Source: Pseudoneurospora amorphoporcata (taxonomy: Eukaryota > Ascomycota > Sordariomycetes > Sordariales > Sordariaceae). From it: 17,501 nucleotides of DNA. The translations under genes and the position numbers were made by a program. The notes beneath the pieces were generated by a model, which saw only the letters and a list, made by a program, of their open reading frames with translations, was not told the DNA's origin and made no database searches. Positions 1 through 9,200 of this stretch are shown one piece after another. The stretch is taken from positions 1-17,501 of the forward strand of contig MU859432.1 in the NCBI GenBank assembly GCA_033297205.1, read 5' to 3'. Position 1 is the stretch's first letter. Each line of letters opens with the position of its first letter.

Positions 1-602
1 AGCTGCCCAGAACGATAAGGGCCTACCAGCCAGTCAAAGGAGACACAGCCCAGATGCACCCCCTACACTTCGCACACTATCGGATGCCGTGGTTCTAATG
101 TATTACCGATGGGTGCCACGAGCATTACGGGAAGAAACGGGACAACCGCTTCTGGCCTACTAGGAGACTGGACACGCATAGACAACCTAAACCAGTCACC
201 CGCACTTACAGCCGAGGCAACCCCTAAGACACCATCATTATTGACGAATGGTTCGCGTTCAGCCTACGACTATTCGGAAAATAGGACGAGTGGCTATCCC
301 CTAGGAGACTCGCGGCCCGACCACTCAACGTATATACCTGCGTGGGATAGGGAGATGCTAACTCTTGTTAAGGATAGTATTAAACGGCCGACTGTCCTAT
401 TCATATGAGATAGAAAGCTAAGGTTTACAAGACAGAAGTCGACTCGGATCGCAACACCGAAGAAGAAGCCGCATACGTGGCATGGTTACAGGAATACGAT
501 TCGCTGGACGAATCTGAGCCTGAAGAAGAGGACGCTCTTAATAACCATCGCCAAGAATTGGGAAACGGCTCAGGGCCTTCAGGGAGGCCCGACGAAAATT
601 AA
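1..602 (+). pseudogene. gag: Element A gag, C-terminal part (broken)
   Basis: The frame with codons starting at positions divisible by 3 carries a Gag-like C-terminus. A His/Cys-containing stretch at about 66-160 (MHPLHFAHYRMPWF, a stop, then CITDGCHEHY) resembles a stretch common in fungal Gag proteins, from memory of such elements. A long acidic tail follows at about 440-600 (DESEPEEEDA). In-frame stops lie at 96, 225, 282, 348, 369, 375, 381 and 411, all TAG or TAA; four of them fall within 369-413. The frame ends with TAA at 600-602, which may be the true end or a mutated CAA. Pol follows in the -1 frame. Gag would form the cytoplasmic virus-like particle. No CCHC knuckle is visible in this part. 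The N-terminus is off the window. Confidence 0.65.
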
Positions 603-673
603 GTCCTTGGACGAAACGGATTATTCGACGATGTAGCCGTCGGAAGGATAGGATCTAAGACCCTACAGCACCT

Positions 674-3600
674 ATGGAGGTCGCAGCGGCAGAAGAAGGG
701 AAGGAGGACCAGCGATTCAAAGTCGTGGCCTACTGGAAGGATTACCAAGCCCTCGCGCTGGTAGATTCCGGAGCTTAGTTGAACCTCATTTTACCCAAGT
801 TCGTCAACCAATTGAGAATCCCTTGGAAAAAGAAAAAGGCACCTTTTGTGGTAAAAGGACCTTTTGAGACCCAGATCGTGAAAAGGGAAACGTTACCACT
901 TCCCATTACGGTAGAAGGAAAGACGGTCGAAATTAGCTTCGACGTCGTTGATATGGGGCTATTTAAGGATATGATCCTAGGGTACCCATGGTATATTGTA
1001 TACGACCCAGACATTAGTTGGAAGGATGGTGGCCGCCTGCGTCTTAGGACGCACCCAACTACTAATGGGAAACCCGGAGTACGGAAGGAAGCGAGCCAGG
1101 ACGGCGATGTTCCTACGGCCCCACCGCAAGTAGTACAGGAAGTTATGATCTGTACCATCGACAGAAGCGGCAAGGTTACGGAAGAAGGGTTAGTGACGTT
1201 GGTAGAGGTATCGGCAGTCAACGCTCAGCACAAGTTTGACTATTACTAGAACTAACAGACGGAAAAGCCGAAGATAACGATCCCTAAAGAGTACGAGGGA
1301 CACCCGGCTTTCGTTAGCAAGCATCTTAAAGGGTTACCACCACGAGGACCGTGGGACTATGAGATTAAGTTTAAAGAAGGAGCGAAGCTTAAGTTTTTCA
1401 AGGTGTATTATACGAACGAGAAGTAGAACGCGGAGTTGAGGAAGTACTTGGACGAAAACTTGAAACGAAGACACATTCGGGAATCCACATCGCCAGCAGG
1501 GTACCCCATCCTCTTCGTGCCGAAGAAAGATGGAAAGCTGCGCCTTTGTATTGATTACAGGCAATTGAATTAAGAGACCGTAAGAAACAGTTATCCCCTA
1601 CCCCTAATTTCGCGTATTCGAAGTTAATTAGGAGGAGCACGATACTTCACGCGCCTTGATCTACCCGTTGTCTACGCCTATATCCGAATTAAAGAAGGAG
1701 ACGAATGGAAGACAGCATTTCGTATACCCTACGGATATTACGAGTACCTCGTTATACCCTTCGGGTTGACCAATGCACCTGCGACATTCCAATCTGTCAT
1801 CGATCACGCGATTCGACCCTACCTCGATAAATTCGCCATTTGCTACCTAGATGATATCCTTATCTACTCCAAGACTCTTGCGGAGCACAAGGAACACGTA
1901 AAGAAAGTGCTGGACGCACTACACCAACAGAACCTTTCAGTCAACATGGAAAAGAGTGAATTCCATGTGAAGGAAACCGTGTTTCTCGGATACCTGATCT
2001 CAGAGAACGAGGTTAGGATGGAACCAAGCAAGGTGGAAGCCGTGCGAAACTGGCCAATCCCTAGGAATGCGACCGATGTTCGCGGGTTCTTAGGATTTAC
2101 TAACTTCTATCGCATATTTATACGCGATTATAGGAAGCTTGCCAAGCTACTATACGAGCTCACTAAGAAGGAGGCTATTTTTACATAGGGAAAGGAAGAA
2201 TAAGAAGCCTTCAAGGCTATCTGCGATATAGTCACCGCAGATCCGGTGCTGAAACTTCCTAACCCAAACAAACCCTTTGAAATTAAGACCAACGCGTCGG
2301 ACTACGCCATCGGAGGACAACTGGGACAACGCGATGACCAAGGGAAACTACACCCTATAACTTTCTTCTCGAAGAAGCTAGAAGGACCCCGTCGCAACTA
2401 TCCCATCCATAACAAGGAACTCCTAGCCATTATTGAAGCGTTTCAAGAATAGAGACTATACCTTAGTGGAACTACGCATGAAGTATAAGTCTACACTAAC
2501 TACAATAATCTCCGGTACTTCACGACCACGAAAGTGCTCAACGGCCGCCAGATACGATGGGCCGAGTTCTTATTGGAATTCAACTTTAAGATCAATTATA
2601 AGAAGGGTTTAAAGAACGCCCGAGCCGATGCTTTGAGTCGTCGGCCGGACTATGTGAAAGATGTAGTAGAAGCCTCTATACCCTTATTCTAGGAATAACC
2701 AGACGGAACGCTCGTATACCCCCTACAAGAGTGGGTAGAGTGTTGTGCCGTCCACTGGGTCAAATTGTAGGACCCCGGTTATTAAGCTACTGTTGCTACT
2801 TAAGAAGAATGGTAAAGGTGGGAGGATAGCCCGGAAGAAGGAATCGTCCTCTAGAACGAAAAGCTATGGTACTATGATAAGGCCTACGTTTAGCTAGAGT
2901 AGCGCTAAGCTCTCATTATGGAGATATATGCGTCCAAAATAGGAGGATACATAGGTATTACGAAAACCATAGTACGGATACGGCAACACTACGACTTTCC
3001 CAAGATGAAAAATACGGTGGCTCGAACATTGCAGGCCTGCGAGTAATGTAGTAGAACTAGGGTTGCAAGATATAAGCTATACGGATTTCTAGAACCTTTG
3101 GAAGTCGTAGAAAGGCCGTGGAGTTCGGTAACTATGGACTTCATCACCAAGTTACCATTATCCACAGACACCGCGACAGGAGTCATTTACGATAGTATCC
3201 TGGTGGTAGTGGACAGGCTGACCAAATGGAGTTACTTCCTACCCTATAAGGAAACATAGTCAGCGGAGCAACTTGCAGATGTAATCTATCGGAACGTTAC
3301 TTCGGTACACGGTTGGCCGAAGGAATGGATTACAAATAGGGATACTAAATTCGCATCCAAATTCTAGCAAGCGTTAATAACCAAGCTCGGTACTAAGAGC
3401 AAAATGTTAACGGCACATTACCCGCAGACCGACGGATAGATAGAAAGGATTAACCAAATTGTGGAGCAATACTTGAGGAACTATGTCAACTTCGAACAAA
3501 GCGATTGGGTAGAACTACTGCCCACGGCGCAATTGGCATACAATACCTCTCCCACGGAGACCACGAAAGTTTCACCTTTCTTCGCGAACTACGGGTATGA

Positions 3601-4258
3601 ACCAGAACTCTTAGAAGGACCAGATACGAACGTTCCCAGGGCCTCAGTCAAGGCCGGAAAACTGCATATGTTGCATAAGAAACTCAAGGAAGAGCTGGAA
3701 TTCGTACGACAAAAGATGAGCCGGTATTTCAACTTGAAAAGGCTCGAGGGACCTCGCTTTAAGGAGGGGGATAAAGTCCTTTTGTCGACCAGAAACCTCA
3801 GGACAAAGAGACCCAGCAAGAAACTTGACGACCGACGGGTGGGACCTTTCAAAATCAAAAAGAAAATCTCTAATGTGGTATACCAATTGGACATTCCTAA
3901 CACTATAAAACTAAGATCACACTCATTCCACGTCGCACTACTAGAGCCAGCACCTAAGAACGCACGAATCAACACACGCACCAGTATTAAGGACGAGGAA
4001 GAAGAATAGGATATAGAGCAAATCTTAAATTCAAGAATGGAAAAGGGAGAATTGGAGTACCTCATCAAATGGGAAGGATTCGGTCCCGAAGACAACACAT
4101 GGGAACCCGTCAAGAATTTAAATTGCCCTAAGAAGTTGGAGGAGTTCCACCGGCGGAACCCGGATCGGCCAAAGGCGGAGGACTACCCAGCCAGGAGGCA
4201 GGGTAGGCCGCGAAATCTAGGGACGCCCAATCCACAGGCACTAAGGGCGAGGAGGTAG
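674..4258 (+). pseudogene. pol: Element A pol: protease-RT-RNase H-integrase-chromodomain, about 25 in-frame stops
   Basis: One frame of about 1,195 codons with no indel, broken by about 25 premature stops (for example 776, 1247, 1424, 1571, 2186, 2450, 2900, 3044, 3437, 4007), all TAG or TAA. Aspartic protease: ALVDSGA at about 755-775 and DMILGYPW near 970. RT: FVPKKDGKLRLCIDYRQLN (about 1516-1570), LDL near 1657, PFGLTNAPATFQ (about 1759-1794), active-site YLDD at 1844-1855. RNase H about 2270-2630: first Asp is Asn at 2291 (TNAS), third acidic site also Asn (2498). Integrase: zinc domain with both His replaced by Tyr (2927, 2948) and both Cys kept (3038, 3047); catalytic Asp at 3137 kept, second Asp changed to Asn (3335, TNRD), Glu at 3443 kept. 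GPF near 3841, then chromodomain about 4010-4180 (YLIKWEGFGPEDNTWEP). The protein would copy and integrate the element. The 5' limit is set at the first ATG in frame; frameshifted translation from gag is likelier. Confidence 0.93.
4010..4185 (+). other. Chromodomain at the C-terminus of element A pol
   Basis: The peptide ILNSRMEKGELEYLIKWEGF, followed by GPEDNTWEPVKNL and a helix ending EEFHRRNPDRP, has the chromodomain pattern: beta strands with the aromatic residues Y, W and W, the TWEP motif and a C-terminal helix. No stop falls inside it; the nearest is at 4007. In chromoviruses this module follows integrase and is thought to direct insertion to heterochromatin by binding methylated H3K9 (family knowledge). 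Its presence fits the repeat-on-repeat setting here. Confidence 0.9.
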
Positions 4259-4751
4259 CAGCCACGGTAGGCCGCTCTTCAGGTAAAGGCTCGGGCTCCC
4301 TCCCAGCCGCCCTATCCTCCTCCTCCCACGCTTCCAACTCGGCCATAGCAGCCCGAAATACGTCGTTAGCCTTCGCCGCCAACTCTTCTTATCGCCGCTT
4401 CACCTCAGATAAACAAAGAACACTATCATACATCGTTTTCAGGAGCGCCTCCTACTCCTATTTCAACTTCTCATTTTCCGCAACCATTTACGCCACTACA
4501 CAGTCAGTAAGGCACTATCAAACGATACCGGGCGACTTACACTTTAAATTATAATCAACCTCTTTATAAGGACGAGCGCTACGGACGCACTCGCTGCACT
4601 TCGGATGCCCCGGGAGCTTCTTATAAGTAAGCTTACGATCGGAGCAACGTTGGTAAGGCATAATTATAGAACCAAAGGATTCAATGTAAGCTAGCAAGTT
4701 CTGCCGCCGACCGGACGACGTAGATGAGCGCTTGGAAATGCGGTTGGGCAT
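4128..4751 (-). pseudogene. Antisense ORF in the 3' part of element A, Zn-cluster-like motif plus coiled coil, broken
   Basis: Minus-strand frame of about 207 codons read from ATG at 4751 to TAG at 4128. The start has a strong eukaryotic context (GCCACCATGCC). About six internal stops: TGA and TAG near 4520-4515, a TAA just before the second half, two TAG near 4465, one TAA near 4393. Residues 52-62 read CSECVRSARPY, i.e. Cys-x2-Cys-x6-Tyr, where Tyr would be Cys before a TGT-to-TAT change. This resembles half of a fungal Zn2Cys6 cluster; the other half (C36, R39, Y43) does not fit well. Then comes a charged, probably coiled-coil stretch (AAMAELEAWEEEDRAAGREP), then a Pro/Ser-rich tail. The last 131 bp overlap the end of pol tail-to-tail. 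Coding is supported by the same Gln-like stop pattern. Function unknown; a DNA-binding or regulatory role is only inferred. I have an uncertain memory of similar peptides in other ascomycete repeats. Confidence 0.6.
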
Positions 4752-4871
4752 GGTGGCAGATGTTTGGGGGAAGGAGACTTACTGTATCTAGAATAACGAA
4801 GGGAGTAGTGCCAAAGATAAGAATGGGGCGAGAACACTGGAGAACTAACAAAGCCGTCGAGGACGTCGGCT
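4752..4871. other. Non-coding stretch between antisense ORF start and polypurine tract of A
   Basis: About 120 bases with no supported coding signal. By position they hold the promoter or leader of the antisense ORF and the end of the internal region of A. No clear TATA box facing the antisense ORF was seen. Confidence 0.35.
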
Positions 4872-4884
4872 AAGGAAGGGAGGC
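4872..4884 (+). promoter_or_regulatory. Polypurine tract of element A
   Basis: AAGGAAGGGAGG lies five bases before the TGTTACG start of the 3' LTR. A purine run at this place primes plus-strand DNA synthesis in LTR retrotransposons. It supports the LTR start at 4889. Confidence 0.6.
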
Positions 4885-5001
4885 ATCGTGTTACGAACTT
4901 GAGCGACACAGGGGTCGCCCAAGCCTTTAGGACCTAGTAGCCCCGCTTAAAGGAACTAGTATAACCTTTAGAAACCAAGAAAGGCACCCAAGTATGCACG
5001 G

Positions 5002-5102
5002 GCTCACAGGATACACAGTGCTTACGGTGAGCCAATGCTCACTAGTAAGCCAGGGCTCACAGTAAGCAAGTGCTCACGGGTGAGCCAACACCACGAGTGA
5101 GC
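5002..5102. repeat. 17.5-bp palindromic minisatellite in the U3 of LTR A
   Basis: GCTCAC (or its TpA variant GCTTAC) occurs at 5002, 5020, 5037, 5055 and 5072. Its reverse complement GTGAGC (or GTAAGC) occurs at 5027, 5045, 5062, 5080 and 5097. Each series steps by 17 or 18 bp, so the array is a tandem repeat of a unit like GCTCACGGTGAGCCAA, itself a hairpin. GCTTAC and GTAAGC are what CpA-to-TpA change would make of the intact hexamer. It ends 49 bp before the TATA box, where U3 enhancers usually sit. Confidence 0.8.
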
Positions 5103-5151
5103 AGCATCACCATAGGCATAGAGATACAAGAAGCAGCTACAAGGCATGGAG

Positions 5152-5158
5152 TATAAAG
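5152..5158 (+). promoter_or_regulatory. TATA box of LTR A
   Basis: TATAAAG within GGAGTATAAAGGGA, about 50 bp after the minisatellite and about 180 bp before the LTR end. By family precedent this would drive the genomic RNA, with a start site some 25-35 bp downstream. Confidence 0.5.
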
Positions 5159-5337
5159 GGACGACTGGAGAACTCAGATTGTCAGATAGTTCGACAGTAG
5201 TCAATTGATCTTTATCACCGAGACACGTATAACGCTACCATACTTGTTGTGAACCTTTTGGCTTCACCGAACAGCACTGATAGTCTTTACCTTCAGCTAT
5301 CCCACTTAGGCAGATCAGACTGCCGTTCGTCACAACA

Positions 5338-5497
5338 GTCTGGATATAGGGTAGAGCTAAGCCATGCCCTAGATCCAGACTAAGGCCCACTAGTGCCTAC
5401 ATGCGTAGGATCCTATTGGCCAATAGCCAATAGAAACTCGATAGCTGTACCAATCGTACAGCGCATCACCAGTGCCATCATAGGTAATCCTATAATA
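5338..5497 (-). repeat. 3' LTR of element B, truncated (160 bp)
   Basis: Collinear, without gaps, with 12406-12565 and 16098-16257. About 15 differences from the other copies, all transitions and almost all TpG-to-TpA on the plus strand, e.g. the terminal GTGATA is now ATAATA. The remaining 85 bp expected on the left are replaced by the end of LTR A. Confidence 0.85.
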
Positions 5498-5508
5498 CTA
5501 CCTCCCTG
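5498..5508 (-). promoter_or_regulatory. Polypurine tract of element B
   Basis: On the minus strand CAGGGAGGTAG directly abuts the start of the 3' LTR, the expected place for the plus-strand primer. Confidence 0.55.
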
Positions 5509-5574
5509 CAAAAGAAGCTCACAGAGCTTCAAACCCTCTATCTAATATATATACATAAAACAATAAATTATCCC

Positions 5575-6019
5575 TCAATCCCCGTCTTCCAACTCCTCGA
5601 TCCGTGACTGGGCGCTCGTGATCCGCGATTAAACGGCCGCGCTATCGTCATCATCCTATTAGTAGGTCCCATCCTCCAGCTGTGCCTGCACATTCCTTGT
5701 CGGGGGCCGCATACCCTGCCAGACCTCCGCTAGCCTCCCAAATACTCTACTAAAGAACTAGTCCATCTTCCTTGAGTCCTCCTCGGTTAAGGGTTCGAGC
5801 TCCCGGCTTACGACCTCGATCGCGGACCCTCGTACTTCATAGTCAACCGCGATGTCCGCGACGGCGGCATTAATCTGCTCTTTCAAGTCGGTAATGCGTT
5901 TGGAGCGTTTCGGGGGCGGGGCTGGAGGCGTCGTATGGCGTATTTGGGGCGCCTGGGCCTTCCGCTTCGGGGCTAGGGCCCGTTCTTGAAGTATAGCCTT
6001 AATCTCTAGCCAGTTTCGA
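5575..6019 (-). other. C-terminal extension of element B pol with basic, NLS-like motifs
   Basis: After the chromodomain-like part the frame continues about 148 codons. It has two basic clusters (PKRKA near 5970 and PPPKRSKR near 5910), a likely amphipathic stretch (ITDLKEQINAAVADIAVDYE) and an acidic end (SRIEELEDGD). Three or four TAG/TAA stops interrupt it. The true end is TGA at 5577-5575, a stop type not expected from CpA mutation. Nuclear import is a guess from the basic clusters. Confidence 0.5.
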
Positions 6020-6200
6020 ACCGCTGGCAGGATAGGCGCATCTAGGTAATCGCGATAGAAGGTGGTGACGGCTTCTCTTGCTCCCTTAACGTTGTCAAGG
6101 GGCTCGTCGGTAGGGTTGTAATGCTTCTACTTCACAGTGTAGAACCAGTAACGGTTACCTCCTCGTTGGAAGCAGTCCAACAGCCTATCGAGTTCCCACT
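6020..6200 (-). other. Degenerate chromodomain-like segment of element B pol
   Basis: EWELDRLLDCFQRGGNRYWF, then a stop and KHYNPTDEPLDNVKGAREAV, align by eye with the chromodomain layout (DRLLDxRxR, a Y-V-K-W position, GYxPxxxTWEP, helix). The TWEP part is replaced by DEPLDNV and the central W position is a TAG stop. This is probably a diverged chromodomain that may have lost part of its aromatic cage even before mutation. Confidence 0.6.
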
Positions 6201-9200
6201 CTACCACTTCTTTGTAATCATCAGTCCTAACCATTACCCTGCCTTCGTTAGCTCGCACGTCGCCCTACAAATCGGCTTGGCCAGGAAGGCCCGCGTGGTG
6301 AGGTTTGACTATAGAGATATAAAAAACTGGCGAGCACTTTATATTAGCAAATAAAATTAGTTTGACATTATAGGAACGTGCCTAATCTACTTTAAAAGGG
6401 CCCTCCCATCGGGGGCAAAACTTATTGTATAGCCTGCCGTCGTTGAAATTAGTCGTATTCAACATGACGAAATCACTAGAACGGTATTTTGGTACGTCCG
6501 ACCGATTCTCGTTGGCGTTGGCCTCGTATCTATCTTATACCTTCTTTATAGAGGTACGTACATAATCCTAAATAGCCTCAAAACGAGCGAGCAGCTCGTT
6601 AGCCTTCAAGTATTCCTTCTATTATACCGGTAAGAAGCCCTCTAACGGTACAACCGCTGCGGGCTTAACGCCCATACGGGGGTGAAAGCCATAGTTAGCA
6701 AAGAAGGGAGTTACGCCCGTAGTCTCAAAAACCATATTATTACCTACGAACTCCGCTAGTAGGAGCCATCGTACCCAGTCTATCTATGCCCAATTAACGA
6801 AGATACACAAATATTGCTCTATCTCTACGTTAATACGTTCCGTCTAGGCATTAGTCTATAGGTGGAAAGCGGAGCTCAATAGCCTCTTAATGGCTAGGCG
6901 TCTGCAGATCGTAGACCAAAACAGAGAAACGAACTAGGAGCCGCGGTCGGAAACAACGGTATCTAGTAGGCCGTAAAGGGTATAGATGCGGTTAATAAAG
7001 TGGTCCGCTAGTTCTTCCGCTTCTATAGTAACAATAGGGATATAATAGCGCATCTTCGTTAAGCAGTCTACTACGACGACGATATACTTGAACTTCTAAC
7101 CAAATATAAACTTTCTAGCAATGGAGAGACGTAATTAACTAAGATGTCCGTCCATAGCACGTAGGCCGCGGGCATAGGCTGAAGATAACCTGCCTTAGCG
7201 CGCCGCGATACCTTCGTTTTCGAGTACACTAGGCAACCTTTGCAATAAGCCCGAACGGCTTCTGCTATGCCTAGCCAGTACCAATATTCGTTCATTTATA
7301 CCCATATTTTGTCTCTACCTAGGTGACCCGCCGTTGGTAATAAATAAGCGCGGTAGATAAGTAGTAGGTAAGTAGTAGTATTATCGGGATCGATAAACAC
7401 CCTCCCTCTATAGTACGCCTTGCCTCCCGCCATAGAGCATTCAGCGAAAGCGACCTTTAACTTCTTTCTAATATAGGGGCGCTATTCAGTGCGGCCTAGA
7501 TCTCTTAGGCAGCTAACGGCCTCCTACATCAGGGTTGACTAGTTGTAACTCTCGTTAATAATATCGTCGGTCGACTTATCCAACTCCTCCAAAGTATCCA
7601 AAGATAGTAGGAAGACCTCCTCGTCGAAGTCGAGGACGTTAGTAGCTATAGCCGACAGGGAGAAGCACCCATCCTCAAAGCGGGCTGGGTCAATCAGTTT
7701 GCAATTCCTAACCTTTAGACGGTAATCATTCATATCCAGCGGCACGTCCTCTAGTTTCCTACTCAGCGCGTCTGGACGAAGATTCCGTAATCCCGGTATA
7801 TAGCGGATTAAGAAGTTGAAGCGTAATAAGAATTGTAACTACTATATATAGCGGAGTGTAAGCTACTTATTTATCGTAAAGGTCTTTAAATTCTTATAAT
7901 CCGTGACGATATCGAAAGGTTGCTAGGCGCCCTCCAATTCTAGACGCCATTCTTCCAGAACTTTAACGATAGTAAGGAGCTCTTTATCATAAATATCGTA
8001 ATTGCACTCCGCCGCTAAATATCGTACCGAAAAATAAGCGACTAGGTAAAGCACGCCGTCATCTCCGTACTAGGAGAGGATGCCGCCAGACGCCCAATTA
8101 GAAGCATCAATTTCGACGACTATCTTCTTAGACCAATCGTAGATACGCAAGGTCGGTCCGCTTGTGAACGCAATCTTCAAAGCTTTGAAAACGGACTGCT
8201 GTACTACGGTCCATACCCATTCCGCGTCCTTCTTCATAAGGTTATAAAGTAGTGCCGCCATTGTCAAGAAGCCTTTAATGAAACGACGATAAAAGTTAGC
8301 AAATCCTAGGAAACTTTGCAAAAACTTCTTAGACATTGGGGGCTTCCAGTCCGTAATAGCTTTGACCTTCTCTAGGTCCATCTCGATACCGCTAAGCGTG
8401 ATAATCAGCCCGAGGTATTTAGTTTTCTTAGTATAAAACTCGCACTTGTCGATATCGACCTACAAGCCAGCCTTTTCCAAGCGGGCAAGAACATCGTCTA
8501 CGTATTTCTAGTACTCTTCCTCGTTATCCGAAAAAATAAGGATATCATCTAGGTAGGCGGTCGCGTAAATATCCAAGATATCGTGCAAGATGTCGTTAAC
8601 GTAGTTTTGAAATGCGCCTGGCGCTCCCTATAGGCCGAAAGGACACACGAGTAATTTAAAGAGACCAAAACGGATAACAAATACCATCAGCCATTCGTAT
8701 CCCTCCGCGACGCAAATACAGTTAAAAGCGGCGATAATATCCAGTTTAGTAAAGATCTTTACCTTACAAATAGCGTCAAGGGTTTCTTTAATCAAAGGGA
8801 GCGGGTAGCGACTTTTGAAAGTAACGTTATTAATTCCTCTATAGTCTACGCAAAGTCTAACACCTCCGCCGGGTTTCTTTACTAGTAGAATCTAGGAAGC
8901 GGCCTCGGATTGTAAGGGACGGATGAACCTTGTACGAAGATTATCGTCAATCTATTTCTTAATCACGCTCAGCTCATCGGGATTGAATGCCCTAGATTTC
9001 GTGTAGGGTGCTTGCTCGCCCGGGCGGAGCTCAATCTTAAGGTCGTACGAGCGGTAAAGGGGTAAGACCGTAGCGTTACGAGGTCTAAAGACGTTAAGGT
9101 GGTTCCAGTGCTGTTTAGGGAGCTTCTCCTTAATTTGGGAATCAGTTTTAAGTAGCTTATCAACTTTCTCGTAGAATTTGGCTACATCTTCTTCCGTAAT

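Larger units (their letters stand above)
1..5337 (+). mobile_element. Element A: Ty3/gypsy chromovirus, right part, RIP-damaged
   Basis: Plus-strand LTR retrotransposon entering from the left edge. Order seen: gag C-terminus, protease, reverse transcriptase, RNase H, integrase with GPY/F-like motif, chromodomain, antisense ORF, polypurine tract, 3' LTR ending in CACAACA at 5337. The domain order and C-terminal chromodomain define a chromovirus (family knowledge). The 5' LTR and most of gag lie outside the window. The next base (5338) starts in the middle of an LTR of element B, so A most likely inserted there. Element type is secure; the left limit is simply the window edge. Confidence 0.9.
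4889..5337 (+). repeat. 3' LTR of element A (about 449 bp)
   Basis: Starts TGTTACGAAC and ends GTTCGTCACAACA. The reverse complement of the end, TGTTGTGACGAAC, matches the start apart from three bases, giving TG...CA termini with a short inverted repeat. A polypurine tract precedes it, a TATA box (5152) and an upstream minisatellite (5002-5102) lie inside, and B-family LTR sequence begins at 5338. The partner 5' LTR is off the left edge, so the limits are inferred from termini and context rather than from a repeat pair. An alternative start at 5245 (TGTTGTGA) would give only 93 bp and no promoter. Confidence 0.65.

Noticed and set aside
775..1221. 148-codon open frame opposite the A protease, and similar open frames opposite 3589-4113
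   Set aside because: They mirror a conserved coding frame and show no domain or Gln-type stop pattern. They are shadows of pol.
674..4258. TAG/TAA read as glutamine (variant nuclear code) instead of broken genes
   Set aside because: Missense C-to-T and G-to-A changes hit catalytic Asp and zinc-binding His as well, non-coding LTR copies show the same transitions, and CAG/CAA codons still occur. Mutation explains all of it.
4691..4909. 72-codon minus-strand ORF overlapping the antisense gene start
   Set aside because: Different frame from the cysteine-motif ORF, crosses the LTR start, and shows no recognisable feature.
5002..5102. CRISPR-like array
   Set aside because: Units of 17-18 bp without unique spacers, in a eukaryotic LTR. 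It is a minisatellite.
5306..5310. TTAGG as the matching target duplication for element B
   Set aside because: It equals 12566-12570, but it lies inside LTR A and is not next to a B LTR terminus. Five bases can match by chance.
5245..5337. 93-bp mini-element with perfect 8-bp ends TGTTGTGA...TCACAACA
   Set aside because: No target duplication flanks it (ATACT against GTCTG). A 449-bp LTR starting at 4889 with a polypurine tract and TATA box explains the right end better.
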